This document shows positions 22,763 through 36,250 of a DNA stretch of 64,000 nt, in pieces (within the stretch, counting starts at the first letter, position 1; every line of letters begins with the position of its first letter). This DNA comes from Datisca glomerata. Taxonomy: Eukaryota; Streptophyta; Magnoliopsida; Cucurbitales; Datiscaceae. Under the pieces are notes generated by a model, which was not told where the DNA came from, made no database searches, and was given only the letters and a program-made list of their open reading frames with translations. A program made the position numbers and the translations under genes. Where the stretch lies: the NCBI GenBank assembly GCA_003255025.1, contig QANY01005060.1, positions 1 to 64,000 of the forward strand, in the 5' to 3' direction.

Positions 22763-24900
22763 CCACTACGCCAGAGGATGCTACTACAATGGTTATCATG
22801 CCTCTAGATCGTACATTCGCTAGAATCGCTTTGTACATAAACATTTTGCTAGTTCCACCAGGTCCATCAACAAAGAAAATACTACTGCAATCGTTGTTGA
22901 CTCTTTCCAATATGACATCATGGGCACATTTCTCTTATGCATTGAGTTTTGACGAAGCCTCAATATCCATATACGGGACTTCATCTATTATTTCCTTCTT
23001 ACTGACTGAACTTTCAATGAATGAATTGTCTGTTATTTATGGAAATCAAACAGTGTAATACTTATTCCCATGGACTGGAGGAATGCTTGTATATCTCTTA
23101 AAGTGCATTCTATAAGGATACTCAAAGGCTTCTCACTTGATTTTGCATAGTCCTGAGACATTGGTTCAAAATAAAGGTCCAATAATCTTTTTAACTAGGT
23201 CGGTTCACAATGAGCTAATAGAGTAGCAAATAGTCTTCGAAATGTACGTGGCATTTCGAATGCAACAGCTTCATCGAGACATTCAATGATACTTTGATCA
23301 GACTCTAAAAGTCCCTTTTTTGTCCTGCTTCTTTGAATGAGAAGTGTTTTGTTGCCTTGACAATTAATAGATCTTCAAATGAATTTGGTCCTTTCACATG
23401 ATTCAATAGCAAACGTAAATAATATCGCTCCTTCATTAGGGTTTGCTCCAACTATTCAAGAGATTACTTCTCCTTTTTTCCTTTGTGTCCATATTTGTAG
23501 TTTTTTATTCCATACTAATGTTGTGGAAATTCCTAGTAAAGCAGGTTCCTAGCATGTCTGTTGCTTTTACAAATTTTAAAGTATTATGTCAACATTGTTC
23601 TTGAGACATTGTCCCATTGAATTACTTGTTCCAAGTTATGCTTTTCCCAATAAGACACTATTTGTTTATTTGGAAAGTGTAGCTGTAAGTTTATAACTGC
23701 CAGAGAAATTTTGTTCAATCTAAAATCATATATCTGCCATAAAATTTCATGTGCAAAAACCCACCTTGCACCTTGGAAATCTTTTATTTCATTAACAATT
23801 TTCATATCATCATCTTGTGATATGAACACAGACGCTCTATCATGTCCTTTATATATGTACTTCTACAAATATTTGACCATCTTTAATACGGAACATATCT
23901 CAATATTGATATGACAATTGTATCTCAAGAGTAAGTACGGATTGTATGAAACCACCCACTGGTTATCTACAGTCATGTTTCTTATATTCTTACAATGATT
24001 AATTTTATATGCTCTAAATTAGTAGTATATTATAGAAGAGATACACACCCAAAAAAATACAAGTGTGTCTGTGTGTATATATCATCAAACATTATGAGCT
24101 TGAAAAATAATGAGTTTTTGTAAATAACGTGGCCATTACCTGATTTCCACTATTGCTTCTTTTGTATGTTGGATATGCATCATTTCATTGCATCGTCTTT
24201 GAGTTATATGGTCGTGGATACCTGAATCTACATGATTAATTTACCATGCATGGACTCTTAACGTTATAATGCCCACAAGGTCCATTTAGCATATAATCTG
24301 TTTACAGCATTATGCAGGGCATGATCAGTGTGTCTGTCAGGAATCGCAGCACGTGAACATGAGAGATTCCTCTCTTTTGGAATTCAACAACATAAACATA
24401 CGCAGCAACTCTTCTGAATATTTCTTTTTACACAACATGGTCTTTTAGATCTTGTAGTTTCCCTCAGAAAGTTCTTAAAGTGAGATCTGACCAATCTTGA
24501 GAGAATTGCCCTTCTCTTAATTGTTCTTTTATTCTGAATTGCAAGTCACTGTTAAATAGGCCATACTTTCCAGAATGTTGTACCAAAGTCATTGCGTCTA
24601 AATAACGTAGACACATATCTCTTGGTCCTCCAATAAATGAGGTTGGAAGAACAATATGTTTGCCAACTCTGTCTCCTCTTGATTCTCTAGTATTCACAAT
24701 ATTAACAACTTCTTGGTATAGCTTAGATCTGATATGGGATTGTTGGGTCCTATAAAGATCAAGTCGTGTTATCTAAAGTTTGACATACATGTCGACAACG
24801 TATTGTTGTAGAAGTGTTCGAGCCAAAAAGAGTATTGATTTGGATGCAGGCCTTATCTTAGTTGGTAAATAGTGCATATAAGTCATCAGACACTACAGTC
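22763..24900 (-). pseudogene. Helitron Rep/helicase-like gene remnant, split by the CACTA insertion
   Basis: Read right to left on the minus strand it has the order of a Helitron protein. 'QQYVVDMYVK' and 'RGDRVGKHIVLPTSFIGGPR' (Helitron_like_N, 24,600-24,850) come first. They are followed by an 'IPDRHTDHALHNAV' stretch (about 24,330), 'FQGARWVFAHEILWQIYDF' (23,584-23,829), 'LDEAVAFEMPRTFRRLFATL' (about 23,260) and the Pif1 helicase Walker A-like 'GPGGTSK' with 'TIVVASSGVVA' at 22,770-22,870. The normal Walker A Lys-Thr is changed (TSKM), and there are several stops and a deletion inside the N domain. The helicase is cut off at the CACTA terminus; the C-terminal half is not in the window. Confidence 0.88.
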
Positions 24901-25163
24901 TCAACAAGTTGTATTTGACCATTGTGTTAAAAACATAACATGTAAGTAATTGTAATAAAGTAAAGATATGAGTAATGTCAATTATTATTTAAATAATGTT
25001 ATACCCGTCCATTGAAGCAACAAAACTTAGCGGTTTCATGTTCGAAATTGATTGCATTACAAAATGTACATATGTCATTAGTTCGCATTGAAGAGCGTAT
25101 CGGTTCGTGAAACGTTTGTCCTGCAAATGATATTTATAAATAGTATCAGAAGTAAAGTTAAAG

Positions 25164-25195
<32 letters not shown>

Positions 25196-27800
25196 ATAAT
25201 AAGTAATACATATGATTTAACTTTACTAACCTCCAACTTCATAATATGCTTGTTTACCAACCGATGAAGATTTCTTTTTAAGTTTATCATAATTGTTGTT
25301 ACATAGTTTTCGACGTCTTTTATTTTATTCACTCGAATTCTAAATTTTTCTTTGTTTATTTTCTTATGATTGCATGCAATATTTTGAGCGCTTTTACTTT
25401 GAATCCATTATTGTCTATATCAAAAATTTACTATGTTAAAAACACATAAGCACTACATTAACAAACACACACGTATAAATTTTTGTGGTTAAATAAATAA
25501 TAAACTGAGTTAATGTAATCTTGTATAAATACTTTAATTTTATCGAGATGAGTCGTTGAAAAAAAACAACCGGAGTTTTGATTTTTTGGTTATACTTGCA
25601 CAGATTTTATTATTATTATATAATTATCGTATTTATGCGAAGATAGCTGCATTTAGCGCCTTATTTTATTACATTATGAAAAGGGCAAAATTTCACTTTC
25701 TCTGCTGTCTAACAATGATTGTTGGTAGATTCTGGAAGAGCAAGCAACTTCAATTTTCAGAACAGTGAAATGGAAAATGTAACCAACCAATCATATTAAA
25801 CCCAAACTATTGTGAACAAAAGAATTTATGTAAGGAACTGGTATACAAAATATTTCCATTTAATTTTCTGTTTGGGTAGGAGGAGTAATGATCTCATTAG
25901 TATGTTAATAACTCTTCGATACTCTACTTAAGTACAATAGTTTGAAAATATCATTTAGCTAAACGTTTGGTTCATTTGCCAACTAATTTATTGATATTCT
26001 GTATTTTTTATGGTGGTGTTGATATGTTTACAATTTTAGTTATCCAAAGGAGGACTGTTAATTGTTATTTAAGTCTGATATTTATATTGGAATTAGAAAA
26101 GGGTTTATAGAACTGTTGTGCATTACAAATGTAATTAAAAAAGGTTAGATGAAATAATTATAAAAATCATCATATTTCGATACTATTTTTAGAACTTTCT
26201 TATATGACGGCTATGCATTACAATAACTAAAGCCTAAAAATAAATATAAACCAACAAAATTAAACATAACATACAAAAGTATTTGAAGACTAATACCAAA
26301 ACCATCTACGAAGACAACTAAACCTTGAAAATACAAAACCTTGCTCATACCGAAAACATATAAGTTTTTTTCCTTTTAAATTTTTTTATTTGTTTAATTT
26401 TCTACTTTTAATTTCTTCAGTCTTCGTCCATAAAGTTTGTAATGAACATATCCTCCTTTGTCTACTCTGTTGATTTCTTGAGCCACAATATGCATGCATC
26501 TCCTATCTAGTTCTCATTTCTTGTCCATCCTAACCAAGAACTCGTATTCCTTCTCCTCTGCCATGACCAGATTTTTGTAGTGTGCAACGTTCTCTTTTTT
26601 ATCACACTGTAAATGAAGTAAAAAATTAGGTCAATAATTGAAGTAGTAGCATAAGAATGTTAGAAGCTGGAAATTCAGGAAATATGTGTTAAATATACCG
26701 TCAAAAGTTGTTTAAAAGTTGTTTAAAATATTCTAAAACACTATAGCCAATCAAATATTCAACAGATTCAAATAATATTATGTTGACATCAATACATCCA
26801 TCTGAAACAGTAGTTCTTTAGCAAATATTTCCTTGTGAAGGAAACAACATCTTCATTGTAATGAGAACAAAATGTTGTAGCTTCAATTTTGTGTGGTACA
26901 ATTCTCAAACCAAGGATTTTCCTTGTTTTGGATACTATATATATTACCACAAATGCACACAATGATTTTTTGACTTTGCTTGCAACTATGTCTTCTAAAC
27001 TTACAATTGGGGACTCAATTAGATGTTTTGAAGGAGTAATAAGCTTCTGAAGACCTTCCTTTTCTATAAGAACTTGAATCCTATAGTAGAATATTACGGT
27101 ATAAGAATAGAGTATAATAATAAAAGAACATAAAGTTTTTCCTTCAAGTAATGATATAGTGTTGTTGACCATTAGTATGCTTTCTACTGAACATCAAAAG
27201 AAAAAAGGTGTTCTAAGAATGCAACATTTGCAACTATTGACAATATAGCTAACTAAATCAATATCTAGTTTTTTTAAAATTATTTGTTTAAAGGAAAAAG
27301 TAACGTTCAAGCATGTTTTTTCTATTGTCTGTTGAAGCATGTTTTTTCTATTATCTGTTGAAGCTAAAATTTAAAAGTCCACTTGCAGAAGCAGTGTCAA
27401 TTTGCTTAATGCTAAAAAATAAGAATTTGTAATATATAACCTTTTGTATTCATGTCACCATGTGATTTTAGCCTAATAGTATAATAACATAAAGTTTTTC
27501 CTTCAAGTAATGGTATGGTGTTGACAATATCCTTTTTTTTGTTAAAGATGTTGCTTCCTCTAGTGACGGACTAATCATTATGATAGTGATGGTCGTCATT
27601 GACAACGTAACTTCATCTCAAGGTTTAAAAAAATAATGACAGGAATTGACTGCACTAATCCTCTAATTTATTCCCTCGTTCACAGTCAAATCCTCCCATA
27701 AAGTCATTTTTATCATTTTGGACCTTATCAATAGAAAAAATATTAAATATATTAGATAAGTAACCCATGCTAATAACTTGAAACGAAAAAAAAAACTAAA
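24901..27800. other. AT-rich non-coding stretch, no gene seen
   Basis: It contains a (TA)n run at 25,164-25,188 and short open frames without family similarity (for example 26,789-27,172 minus, 127 codons). 27,250-27,430 holds two copies of 'AAGCATGTTTTTTCTATT.TC' and a relative of the unit repeated at 30,255-30,640. It may be part of the Helitron, but no terminus could be placed. Confidence 0.4.
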
Positions 27801-27929
27801 AAAAGTAGTGTGTCATTACCGATAGTCTAGAAGTAGAACATCTATTTTTCTTTTTATTATTTCTCTTTTCCCATGCGTATGGATGTTGAAGGCAGGCTTT
27901 ACACTTATCACAGCACATAATATATCTAT

Positions 27930-29455
27930 ATAACAGTATAATCTAGTAAGTGTATGCAAATACATCATAATATCAAAATTGGGCTGTTTGGATTGTAAAC
28001 CTATGATTTCATGTGAAGATAAAAGTAACTTTAGTATTTTTCTGTAAAATCTTTTACTAGACTTATTTATTGATTTTGTTTTGAAATTTAATAAGTCTGA
28101 AGTAAAAGCTACATATCTTTTAGTATAATATATAAAAATAAAGTATACTAAAAGATATCTGAATTGCACCATAAAGACTTAGGACTTTCCTAAGTAGTTA
28201 TGCCAAGCAATCTGAGGTAAATATCAATTTAACAGACCATTCCATAAGTTTGTAAAAATATCTGATTCTTAGTTGATTCTTTTATGATGATTGTTAATGA
28301 TTTACATTGTTCAAACAATAAAATTTTTATATGTTCTATGTGTTATATCTTATATTTGATAGGTATATCTATAAATTTGTTCTATGTGTTCATTATATTG
28401 ACTCTTTTGTATAACATTGTTCACTATATTGGGTGTTCTGATACATATTTTTAAGTTTTTAATAAGACAACAACTATTAAACTATCACACTTTCTATATT
28501 TGTTATACAACTATAACATTAAAACTGATATTTTTTGTAATGATTTGTCAAAAGATTGTTTTGATTTCTATTGGTTTAAAATTTGTAAAAGTTTGACCAG
28601 ATTCATTTTATTGTTATTGTATTATATATAAAATTTAGTCAACGAAAGAAAGGAACATTAACTTCAGTATAATATATCATATAGAACATATATAATTATA
28701 TATATAAATATATAAATTGCATCACAAAAACTTAGAATATCACTAAATGACTATGTCAAGCCATGCAAGTTAAATATTAAGTTAACTGACTGTTACAGAA
28801 GATGTAGCGAATGATGATTGTTAGTTGTTTAGCTTATGTTTATGTTGATGTGTTACGATCGCCCAACAATGATTTTATGTTTTATTGTACGTTGATATTT
28901 GTTGCATTTTTTCTTAGACGGTGTTAAACAATGTTAAATTAATAGTCTTTCTCTCTATGTGTTCATTATATTTAATATGTTGTCTAACAATATTTGGAGT
29001 ATTCTTCATTTTGAAACATGTGTTTTTTAAGTTTATGATCAGACAACAGTTGGTGGCCTATCCAACTTCATATATTTGATATATAATTAGAACACTAAAA
29101 ACAATGATATGTCAAAGAACTATTAATTTAATTAATTACTTCCCATTTAAGATTGGTAAAGATTCTTAAATAGATCTAGGATTCGTTTGGAGTTAAAAAT
29201 AGATTTTATAGATTCTTAAATAGAAGTAGATTGTATAACTAGGTTGAGTGTTTCTATGTACGTGGCCATAACCTTAATTTCTTATGTTGGACTTATGCCA
29301 ACACATTGTTACTTATCTCAACACCTAGTATAGCTAAGTAACACTATAATCAAGTCAGTATATGCAAACATGGCATAATATCATAATTGGCATACACCAT
29401 AATATAATAATTGGACAGTTTAGATTATTTATCTATGATTTTCTTTGAATTGATA
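27930..29455. repeat. Degenerate direct duplications (~560-580 bp apart, with a third partial copy)
   Basis: Sequences at 28,160-28,250 and 28,717-28,800 ('CTTAG.A.T..CTAA.T...TATG.CAAGC') match, as do 28,460-28,555 and 29,041-29,125 ('AGACAACA....TAT.TTTG.TATA'). A third pair is 27,933-28,015 and 29,345-29,455 ('AGTGTATGCAAATAC..CATAATATCA'). The order suggests an old tandem duplication with later rearrangement. Non-coding. Confidence 0.6.
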
Positions 29456-30254
29456 TGATCATTGACATTGATGAAATCGACAAAACAGTATTTCTTTAAT
29501 TCTGAATATGTCAACTCCTCTGTCATCTTTACTTGACTGTTTCATGTCAGGGATAATTCTTTCTCTTCATACACGTTGAGATAGTTTCTATTAACTGGTC
29601 GAACTTTTCAATTACATATGCCCTTTTCAATTAGAGTTCTGAACTTTTTGATTATTTCATTGTACAACGTGCAATGAATTCGTTGACCCTATTAAGGATG
29701 AAAGGTTAGTTTTTGTTTGAAATAATGCTTAATAAAATGAAATTGAAAAGTGTTTAATTGCGTACCTCCATGTCATTTACAATTAATTTCATTATATTAA
29801 GATCTCCTTTATTATTTTGGTATGTCTCTACTGTGCTTTTTCTTAATACCTTGACTCTTATGCTCTATTCTTTTTGGTAAGCAGTTAAATATTTGATGAG
29901 GGTACTATCCATATTTTGAATACAAAAACTTGACACTATTGAATTGGTATTGTATGGTTTAAATATATTTTTTTCTGATTGAAGTTGAACTCTGTTTTGT
30001 TGGATATGCAATTTTTTTCCTTTAACTGTTTCGATGGATTTGGAGATTTGTGCAGGATGTTTGATAATGGTTGAAGTATGCTCGGGAATCAGTGTACTGC
30101 AAACTTCATGTATATAATACTAAGTGAGTTGCAACTTTTCAAAGTTAAAAGAAAAGTTGCAACTGTTGACCATTAGTGTGAATTGTACTGAACATAAAAG
30201 GAATGATGTTGTATGAATGCAACTGTTGCAACCGTTGACAAAACAACACACTAA

Positions 30255-30640
30255 ATCAATTTCTAGTTTTTATTAAATTAAATGTTTAAAGGAAAAGTTT
30301 AAAGGAAAATGTAACTGTTGAAACATGTTTTAGGGAAGGTAAATGCCGATGTAGCGTAAATTTTCCTAATGCTAAAAGATAAAATTGTTCAATTTCTAGT
30401 TTTTTTTTTAAAATTAACTATTTAAAAGACAAGTTTAAAGGAAAAAATAACTGTTGAAACATGGTTTGAGGAAGGTAAATGCTGAAGTAGCGTAAATTTG
30501 CCTAATGCTAAAAGATAAAATTAGTCACTTTCTAATTTTTTTAAATTAACTGTTTAAAGGAAAAAGTAACTGTTGAAACATGTTTTGGGGAAGGTAAATG
30601 CTGAAATAGCCTAGATTTGCCTAATGTCTCTTCAGCATTA
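30255..30640. repeat. Three tandem copies of a ~135-bp unit
   Basis: Units begin at 'TTCTAGTTTTT' (30,261, 30,393) and 'TTCTAATTTTT' (30,530). Each includes 'AACTGTTGAAACATG.TTT', 'GGAAGGTAAATGC.GA' and 'GCCTAATGCTAAAAGATAAA'. No coding potential. Confidence 0.8.
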
Positions 30641-30759
30641 CACATTTTTTTTTGTGCAATGAAACAAAGCAACAAAGACTTTCAGAATTGAAATTGAAGG
30701 GGTGAGATTCTGGAAAAGTTTTTTATTTATAAGTAATAACAAATCAAGTTTTGACATCT

Positions 30760-32292
30760 CTCAATTTGAAGGGTAATTTAGGGTAAATAGATTATGTAGA
30801 AGGGTAAAATTGATAAACGAAAGTTTCTCAGGGATTGTCCCTTTCAATATACTAGTTAATACATATGTGTGATGCGCGTGTAATTAAAAATAATATATTT
30901 TTAGCTACGATTATTACTCATAATCATGTTGTGTTTATAAGAATTTAACATAAATGTATTTTGGAGCATATTATTTGTACTTAATTTGTATGTAAACAAT
31001 GTTAAATTGTTATTGTTTCTATTTGTTGATATATTTTTATTTAGCAAAGTCGAACGAAATCATGTATGCTTCTAGGAAAAAATTAAGTGTGTATAGTAGA
31101 AACGTGCTCTAAAAAATTAAAAGAAATAGTGATTTCATTAGATTTAAGTTATCTATTTCGGTTTATGTAAACTTTGATCTTCCTTTTTTCGTTTGTATTG
31201 TAGATTTAATTTTTTTATAATTTATCAATTTTGTGTAACTATGTTCATGGAATTGTATGTTGTTTCCATCCAACATAACAACAAATATTTCTCTACTTAA
31301 AAAAGTGATATTGTTATACTTGTTAAAAATGATATTATTTCACTTGAAAAAAATGGTATTGTTTCAAACTAAAAATGGTATCAATAGGGTTATGACAGAT
31401 TGTGTGGGCCAAATAGTCATAGTTTGTGATAGTTTATAAAAATAATAGTATCAATGAATGAAAATGTGACAAATGTACTTTTCAGGGGCATTTTAGGATT
31501 AATACAAATATGTGGACATAATGATCATCGTTGTTGCAAACGTTCATTTGAAGTGAAGTTAGAGAAAAAATTATGTGCTATGAAAAGAGCTTGTAATGAT
31601 TTTTTATTGTCTTCATAAAGATATTTTAAAGAGTTACAACTTTTCATAGTTCATAAAATATTGTTTCAGATATGTAAAGTTGTATTAAAAATATAATTTA
31701 ACAGGTATCATCCGTAAAATTATGTTTCAAATTTGTAAAATTGTAAGGTGCTAAGAATAGAGTTTGTATAAGTTTTTTATCGTGTTCATAAAGATTCTTT
31801 TAAAAAGTTGTAACTTAAGAAATTTAATTAATTAACATTTATAAACTAATAAAATTTCCAAATTAATTAATTTTGCTAAATATTTATAAATTAATTAACT
31901 TAACAATTGTTAGTTCTAAAATAATTAATTAATTAAATCTGTAAAGTTGTATTAAATATATGTAATTTTGCAGTTGTCATATGTAATATGTTGTTTTAGA
32001 TTTGAAAAACTATATTAAATAGATGTAATTTAAATGTTGTCATATTGAAGTAGTGAGTCATTTCAAGTATTTCAGAAGCGGTGTAATAAAACTGACATGA
32101 TTTTTCAGTTTATGATTCATAATTAATAACTAATCAGAGTCTAACACGTTTCAAGTTGAAGGGCAATTCAGAATTAGTAACTAATTAGGTTTTGACATGT
32201 GTTAGGTTGAAGGGTAATTTAAGATAAACAGTTGAAGTAGAAGGATAAAATGGATAAATGAAAGTTTTTCTGTGATTGTCCCTTTTAATATA
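30760..32292. repeat. Direct ~95-bp repeat pair bracketing 1.3 kb
   Basis: 30,760-30,857 and 32,195-32,292 share 'GAAGGGTAATTTA', 'GTAGAAGG.TAAAAT.GATAAA' and 'GATTGTCCCTTT.AATATA'. The DNA between is AT-rich with stretches of 'AATTAATTAATT' and no gene. The pair could be the tails of two copies of the same mobile element, but the ends are not clear enough to classify it. Confidence 0.6.
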
Positions 32293-32314
32293 TTATTAGA
32301 GATTAGAGATAAAA

Positions 32315-33215
32315 TCTATAATATATTAAAAGTGCCAAGCTAATGAGACTCATTTTTGGATAATATTATCCACTTATAATTCTTAAATCCTTAAAATGAT
32401 ATTTTATACTCCATATGACAATTGGCTATTGGTTTTTCAATTGTACATTTAATAATCTAATATTTAAAGAATAATTAATTATGAACTATTAATAGTATCA
32501 ATATTTCTTAAACGTAAATTCACGATCAATGTCAAATACACATCACATTTTTTATTAGTGGTTATTAAGATCCATAAACTTATCCTTGAAAAGAAAAAAA
32601 ATGTTAGTGAAGCTTTTGGTTACTAAATCCCCATGACCAATAATGATAAAATATGTTTACAGAATGATGCTCATTAATAAAATAATAAAAATTCTATTAT
32701 TTTTCCAGTGATTCTTCGGTGCATCGGCATTATTAAAATATAAAATTTTAATTATTGAATAATATAATATAGTGAGAAGTACAAAGATCATAAAGTTTCA
32801 CATGCTTCTCTCATGTTAATATTAATTAATCTACTCATTGAATAAGATGATAATAAAAAATTCAGTTACAATTAATTCACTGATTGAAAGTTAAATTTTT
32901 GTGTTCACAATTTTAATAAAGTATATGTATAAAACTTAATGCTAGATTTTTCTTCCTACCTACTTGAAAGGAGTATGCCCCTAAATTGTGAGAAAAATAA
33001 CTAAAAGATTTAATGATCTCGATCACGTGCACAGCACGCAACACTTTACTCGTGTATATATATTGTACAAAAACATACATTTGTTTAGATTTGTTTCTAT
33101 TTCTATTAATATTTTTTTATATAAATTGATTTATATATACCATATATATGATGTTGATGTTTATATTTGATAGTAGTTGCACTAACCACATGCAGTGCGC
33201 TTGAAAAATTTCTAG
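32315..33215 (+). mobile_element. Possible non-autonomous Helitron
   Basis: It begins TCTATAATATATTAAAAGTG after an A and ends TTTCTAG before a T, the A|TC...CTAG|T layout of Helitrons. The expected GC-rich hairpin about 10 bases before the end is only weakly seen ('CATGCAGTGCGCTTG'). A better hairpin-like stretch, 'ACGTGCACAGCACGC', lies further in at about 33,026. No open frame of interest. Confidence 0.5.
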
Positions 33216-33589
33216 TTTAACCAAACAGTCCCGTTTGATTCGTGTCATCCTCCTTTATAATCCTATTGCAATTCTCTTAGAATTGAATTACAACATTTTG
33301 GAGTAATCCTTAAATTAGGCTGCAGCATTCGTTTGCATCCAATCTTAGTTTACACTCTTTTGAGAAAATTAAATTACATGATAAAATAAGAGCAATCCTA
33401 ATTTACAATATAAATACTACTAGACAAAATTACTTTCTTACTCTTTTAGGAAATCAAGCAAATGTCACTTCTTTCTTTCATGGTCTCTTACGTTTTACAA
33501 TTTAATTAATACTAATTTTGTGAAAGTTGAATCTAGCATTATTAATACATTTAAATATTAATCAATCATAATTAAATGGTTAATATCGT

Positions 33590-33969
33590 AGGACCCCCCT
33601 GAACTTTATCCAAAAATCAACTTACCCCCTAAACTACCGAATTGGTACTTAAACTTTCTTCATCCATCACTTTATACATCTAGCCGTTAAATGGCTAGTA
33701 AATGGTCACATGCATGGCACATGGCTATTTTTCTTCTTCTAATTTTGCCCATTTCTTCAACCTTATAAAGTGGGGGGTATTTTTTAACACGGGTAGTTTC
33801 AGTATTTCAGTGATCATGTGTAATACACGTAATCAATTAAACGGCGTTAAACCTGAAATTTCGGTTCAAGGGGACAAAGTGATGGATGAAGAAAGTTTAA
33901 ATACCAATTTGGAAGAAAAAATAGTTTAGGAGGGTAAATTGATTTTTGGACAAAATTCAGGAGGTCCTA
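33590..33969. mobile_element. MITE with ~85-bp terminal inverted repeats
   Basis: The left end 'AGGACCCCCCTGAACTTT' and the right end read backwards ('AGGACCTCCTGAATTTTG') stay complementary inwards through 'CCAAAAATCAA.TTACCC', 'CTAAACTA', 'AATTGGTA.TTAAACTTTC' and 'TTCATCCATC'. The outer dinucleotide on both sides is TA, fitting a TA-target (mariner-like) insertion. The open frame 33,702-33,929 is a by-product of the right arm. Confidence 0.8.
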
Positions 33970-34864
33970 TGATTTTATCCTTAATTAAAATTAATTTTAA
34001 AATTACACATCAAAATATTTTTTTGCATAATATAATTGAAAGGGCATTTAGTTAACTTTATGTTATTTATACAAATTTGCAAAAAATTATTTAACCTACA
34101 CCAAACATAGCAATCCTAAATTGACATTCATCATTTCATAACTTCAATGCACAATCAAACATAGTAATCATATTTTTTCAGCAATTGAATTGTCTGCAAT
34201 CAAATTGCAATGATTATTCTAGATTACGTAAACCAAATGGCCCCAAAATAGTATGTTATTTACCCAACTTATGTTGCATCATAAATTTACACAACAAAAG
34301 TGTATTGATTGAGTTTGTTTTTTTTCACCATCAAGATGCACCATTCTAATTTTGTCATGTAACTTATGGCATTTTCCTAACCCAAAATAATATATGTAGG
34401 ATTGAAGTCAAAAACAATACTTATCTTATAACCAGTTGAGGATGAGCTCTTATTCACTGTTGATGTAAACTAATCAGATCTAACAATGTATCAAAATTTA
34501 ATACAGGTTTTGATGATTAATAATATTTAATGTTGCTAGTGAAACTTATTAATCTTTAATTTGAATGTAAAATAAATAATTAGTCGGACATTATTAATTC
34601 ATGTCAGAATGAATTTTTCGTCAGCAATGAGCTTCTCGTCACTCAACGACGAGGCTGAGTGTTGTGCTAAAGTAAACGATCCATGTCGTTTCCGGCGTGC
34701 GTTTTGTGTCTTTTGACGCTATTCATCTTTTGTTCGTTTCGGCATATGACTTGTTTAATGTCATTTTCCAGCGATATTAAAATAATATACTGTTATGAGA
34801 TGATCCATTTGTCCACCGCTTAGTAATTATCTAATTGAAGCTCCGTTTCAAGAAAAAGAGAGAA
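33970..34864 (+). other. Upstream region of the thioredoxin gene
   Basis: Mostly AT-rich. 34,620-34,770 is a locally GC-richer patch with 'TCGTCACTCAACGACGA', a small inverted repeat, about 200 bp before the start codon. This may be the core promoter or 5' leader region. I found no convincing TATA box at a fixed distance. Confidence 0.35.
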
Positions 34865-35428
34865 ATGGGGGAAGAGGGTCAAGTGATTGGATGTCACACT
34901 GTTTCGACATGGAAGGAGCAGTTGGAGAGAGCAAAGGATTCCCATAAATTGGTAATTCTTTTATTCACCACCCTCTGTTTCTTTCTTTTTAACTAAAAAT
35001 AGGATGTTTAGACCATTTCATGTTTACAAAGGTTGATGCATCTGCACTGTTATATACTTGGACACTTGAGCTTGACAGGTGGTGGTGGATTTCACGGCTT
35101 CGTGGTGCGGGCCATGCCGCGCCATTGCTCCTGTTCTTGCAGATTTGGCCAAGCGGATAACCAATGTCCTCTTCTTAAAAGTGGACGTCGATGAATTGAA
35201 GGTTCTTAAAACTAAGCCCTTACCTCTTTTCAAACTCTCACATCTTGATATTGCTCTACTTCCAATATATGACTTGCTTGGATGCAGACAGTAGCTGAGG
35301 AGTGGGGTGTAGAGGCAATGCCTACCTTTATATTTCTGAAGGATGGGAAAGTAGTGCACAAACTAGTGGGCGCAAAGAAGGATGAGCTGCAGCAAGCAAT
35401 ATCAAAGCATGCAACTCTTGCTTCTTGA
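34865..35428 (+). CDS. TRXH: Thioredoxin h (three exons, 116 aa)
   Basis: This is a cytosolic h-type thioredoxin, a small disulfide reductase that takes electrons from NADPH-thioredoxin reductase and reduces target proteins. Exons are 34,865-34,951, 35,079-35,201 and 35,288-35,428, with GT-AG introns of 127 and 86 bp, both at codon boundaries. The active site WCGPC is at residues 38-42, the buried Asp at 33, and the cis-Pro loop 'MPT' at 81-83. There is no transit or signal peptide; the start 'MGEEGQVI' is typical of subgroup I (AtTRX h1/h3/h4/h5). The length matches the family (about 114-119). The stop faces the stop of the beta-galactosidase gene 823 bp away, so the two genes converge. The intact frame and conserved residues suggest a functional gene. 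Confidence 0.96.
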
Positions 35429-36250
35429 CATTTGATTATGGAATGTGTGTTTTCCTTAAGACTACTGTCTAGTAGTTTCTAATATATGTTCGGTTTACTG
35501 ATTTCTCTAAGCTTTTATGAATCTAGAGTTGTTGAGCTGTGATATGAAGTTTTTAAGTCTCTCTTTGGATGTGAATCGCGATGTATATAACTTCTGTAAT
35601 ATAAATGAGAATGGCTTAGCTATATCATCAAAACCCTAAATGTCTAATCTTTTATTTGTGACACTCACATTTGGTTCGGTGGCTATGGTATTTAAACATA
35701 TTTAGATGTGTGACAAGGTTGTAAAACTTGTAATTGCTTTGTATGTCACGCTTGGACTGAGATCGCCTCATGTTCATCTGAACACGAGGTGAATAGGTCC
35801 AATCTTTGACCGTTGATTCATATCTCATTTTCTCAATTGCAACAAAATAAAGAAAATAAATCTTTTTATTTCTTTTTTTGGATTCCAGGGTCAGTCAAAT
35901 CTAGGTTGTTTTTTCTTCACGTGAACATTTTGATTTGATATCTTAAACAAATTAGTACATGATAACACAAATTTTGGTGCATGGCAACACAAATTTTGTA
36001 AAAGAGAACACAAGACAGTACCCGTATATGGCGCCGAGCATTTTACCCCGTTACCGTAGACAAACCTCTCATAACGAATGAAAATTACCTAGAAGTAGTT
36101 TGTACCTGGTGGCTCTGGCTCTTCTAATAGATTGTATAGCAACCTCTGAACAATGAAATTTAGCTTCTCTTGCACTTATCAATAAATCATATGGCTTCAT
36201 AGCTTGGGGAGTTGAACACAAGAGAATAATGAGGTTTGGAAAAAAAAAAT
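35429..36250. other. Convergent 3' region between thioredoxin and beta-galactosidase
   Basis: It holds the 3' untranslated regions of both genes. A small inverted repeat, CTCATGTTCATCTGAACACGAG, lies around 35,768-35,789. No open frame with domain similarity. Confidence 0.5.

Noticed and set aside
26789..27172. 127-codon minus-strand frame, considered as a Helitron RPA-like (OB-fold) piece
   Set aside because: No motif could be matched with confidence, and its surroundings are AT-rich and non-coding.
27816..28172. 118-codon minus-strand frame
   Set aside because: It overlaps a degenerate duplicated segment. The Lys/Ile/Tyr-rich composition is that expected of AT-rich DNA, and there is no similarity.
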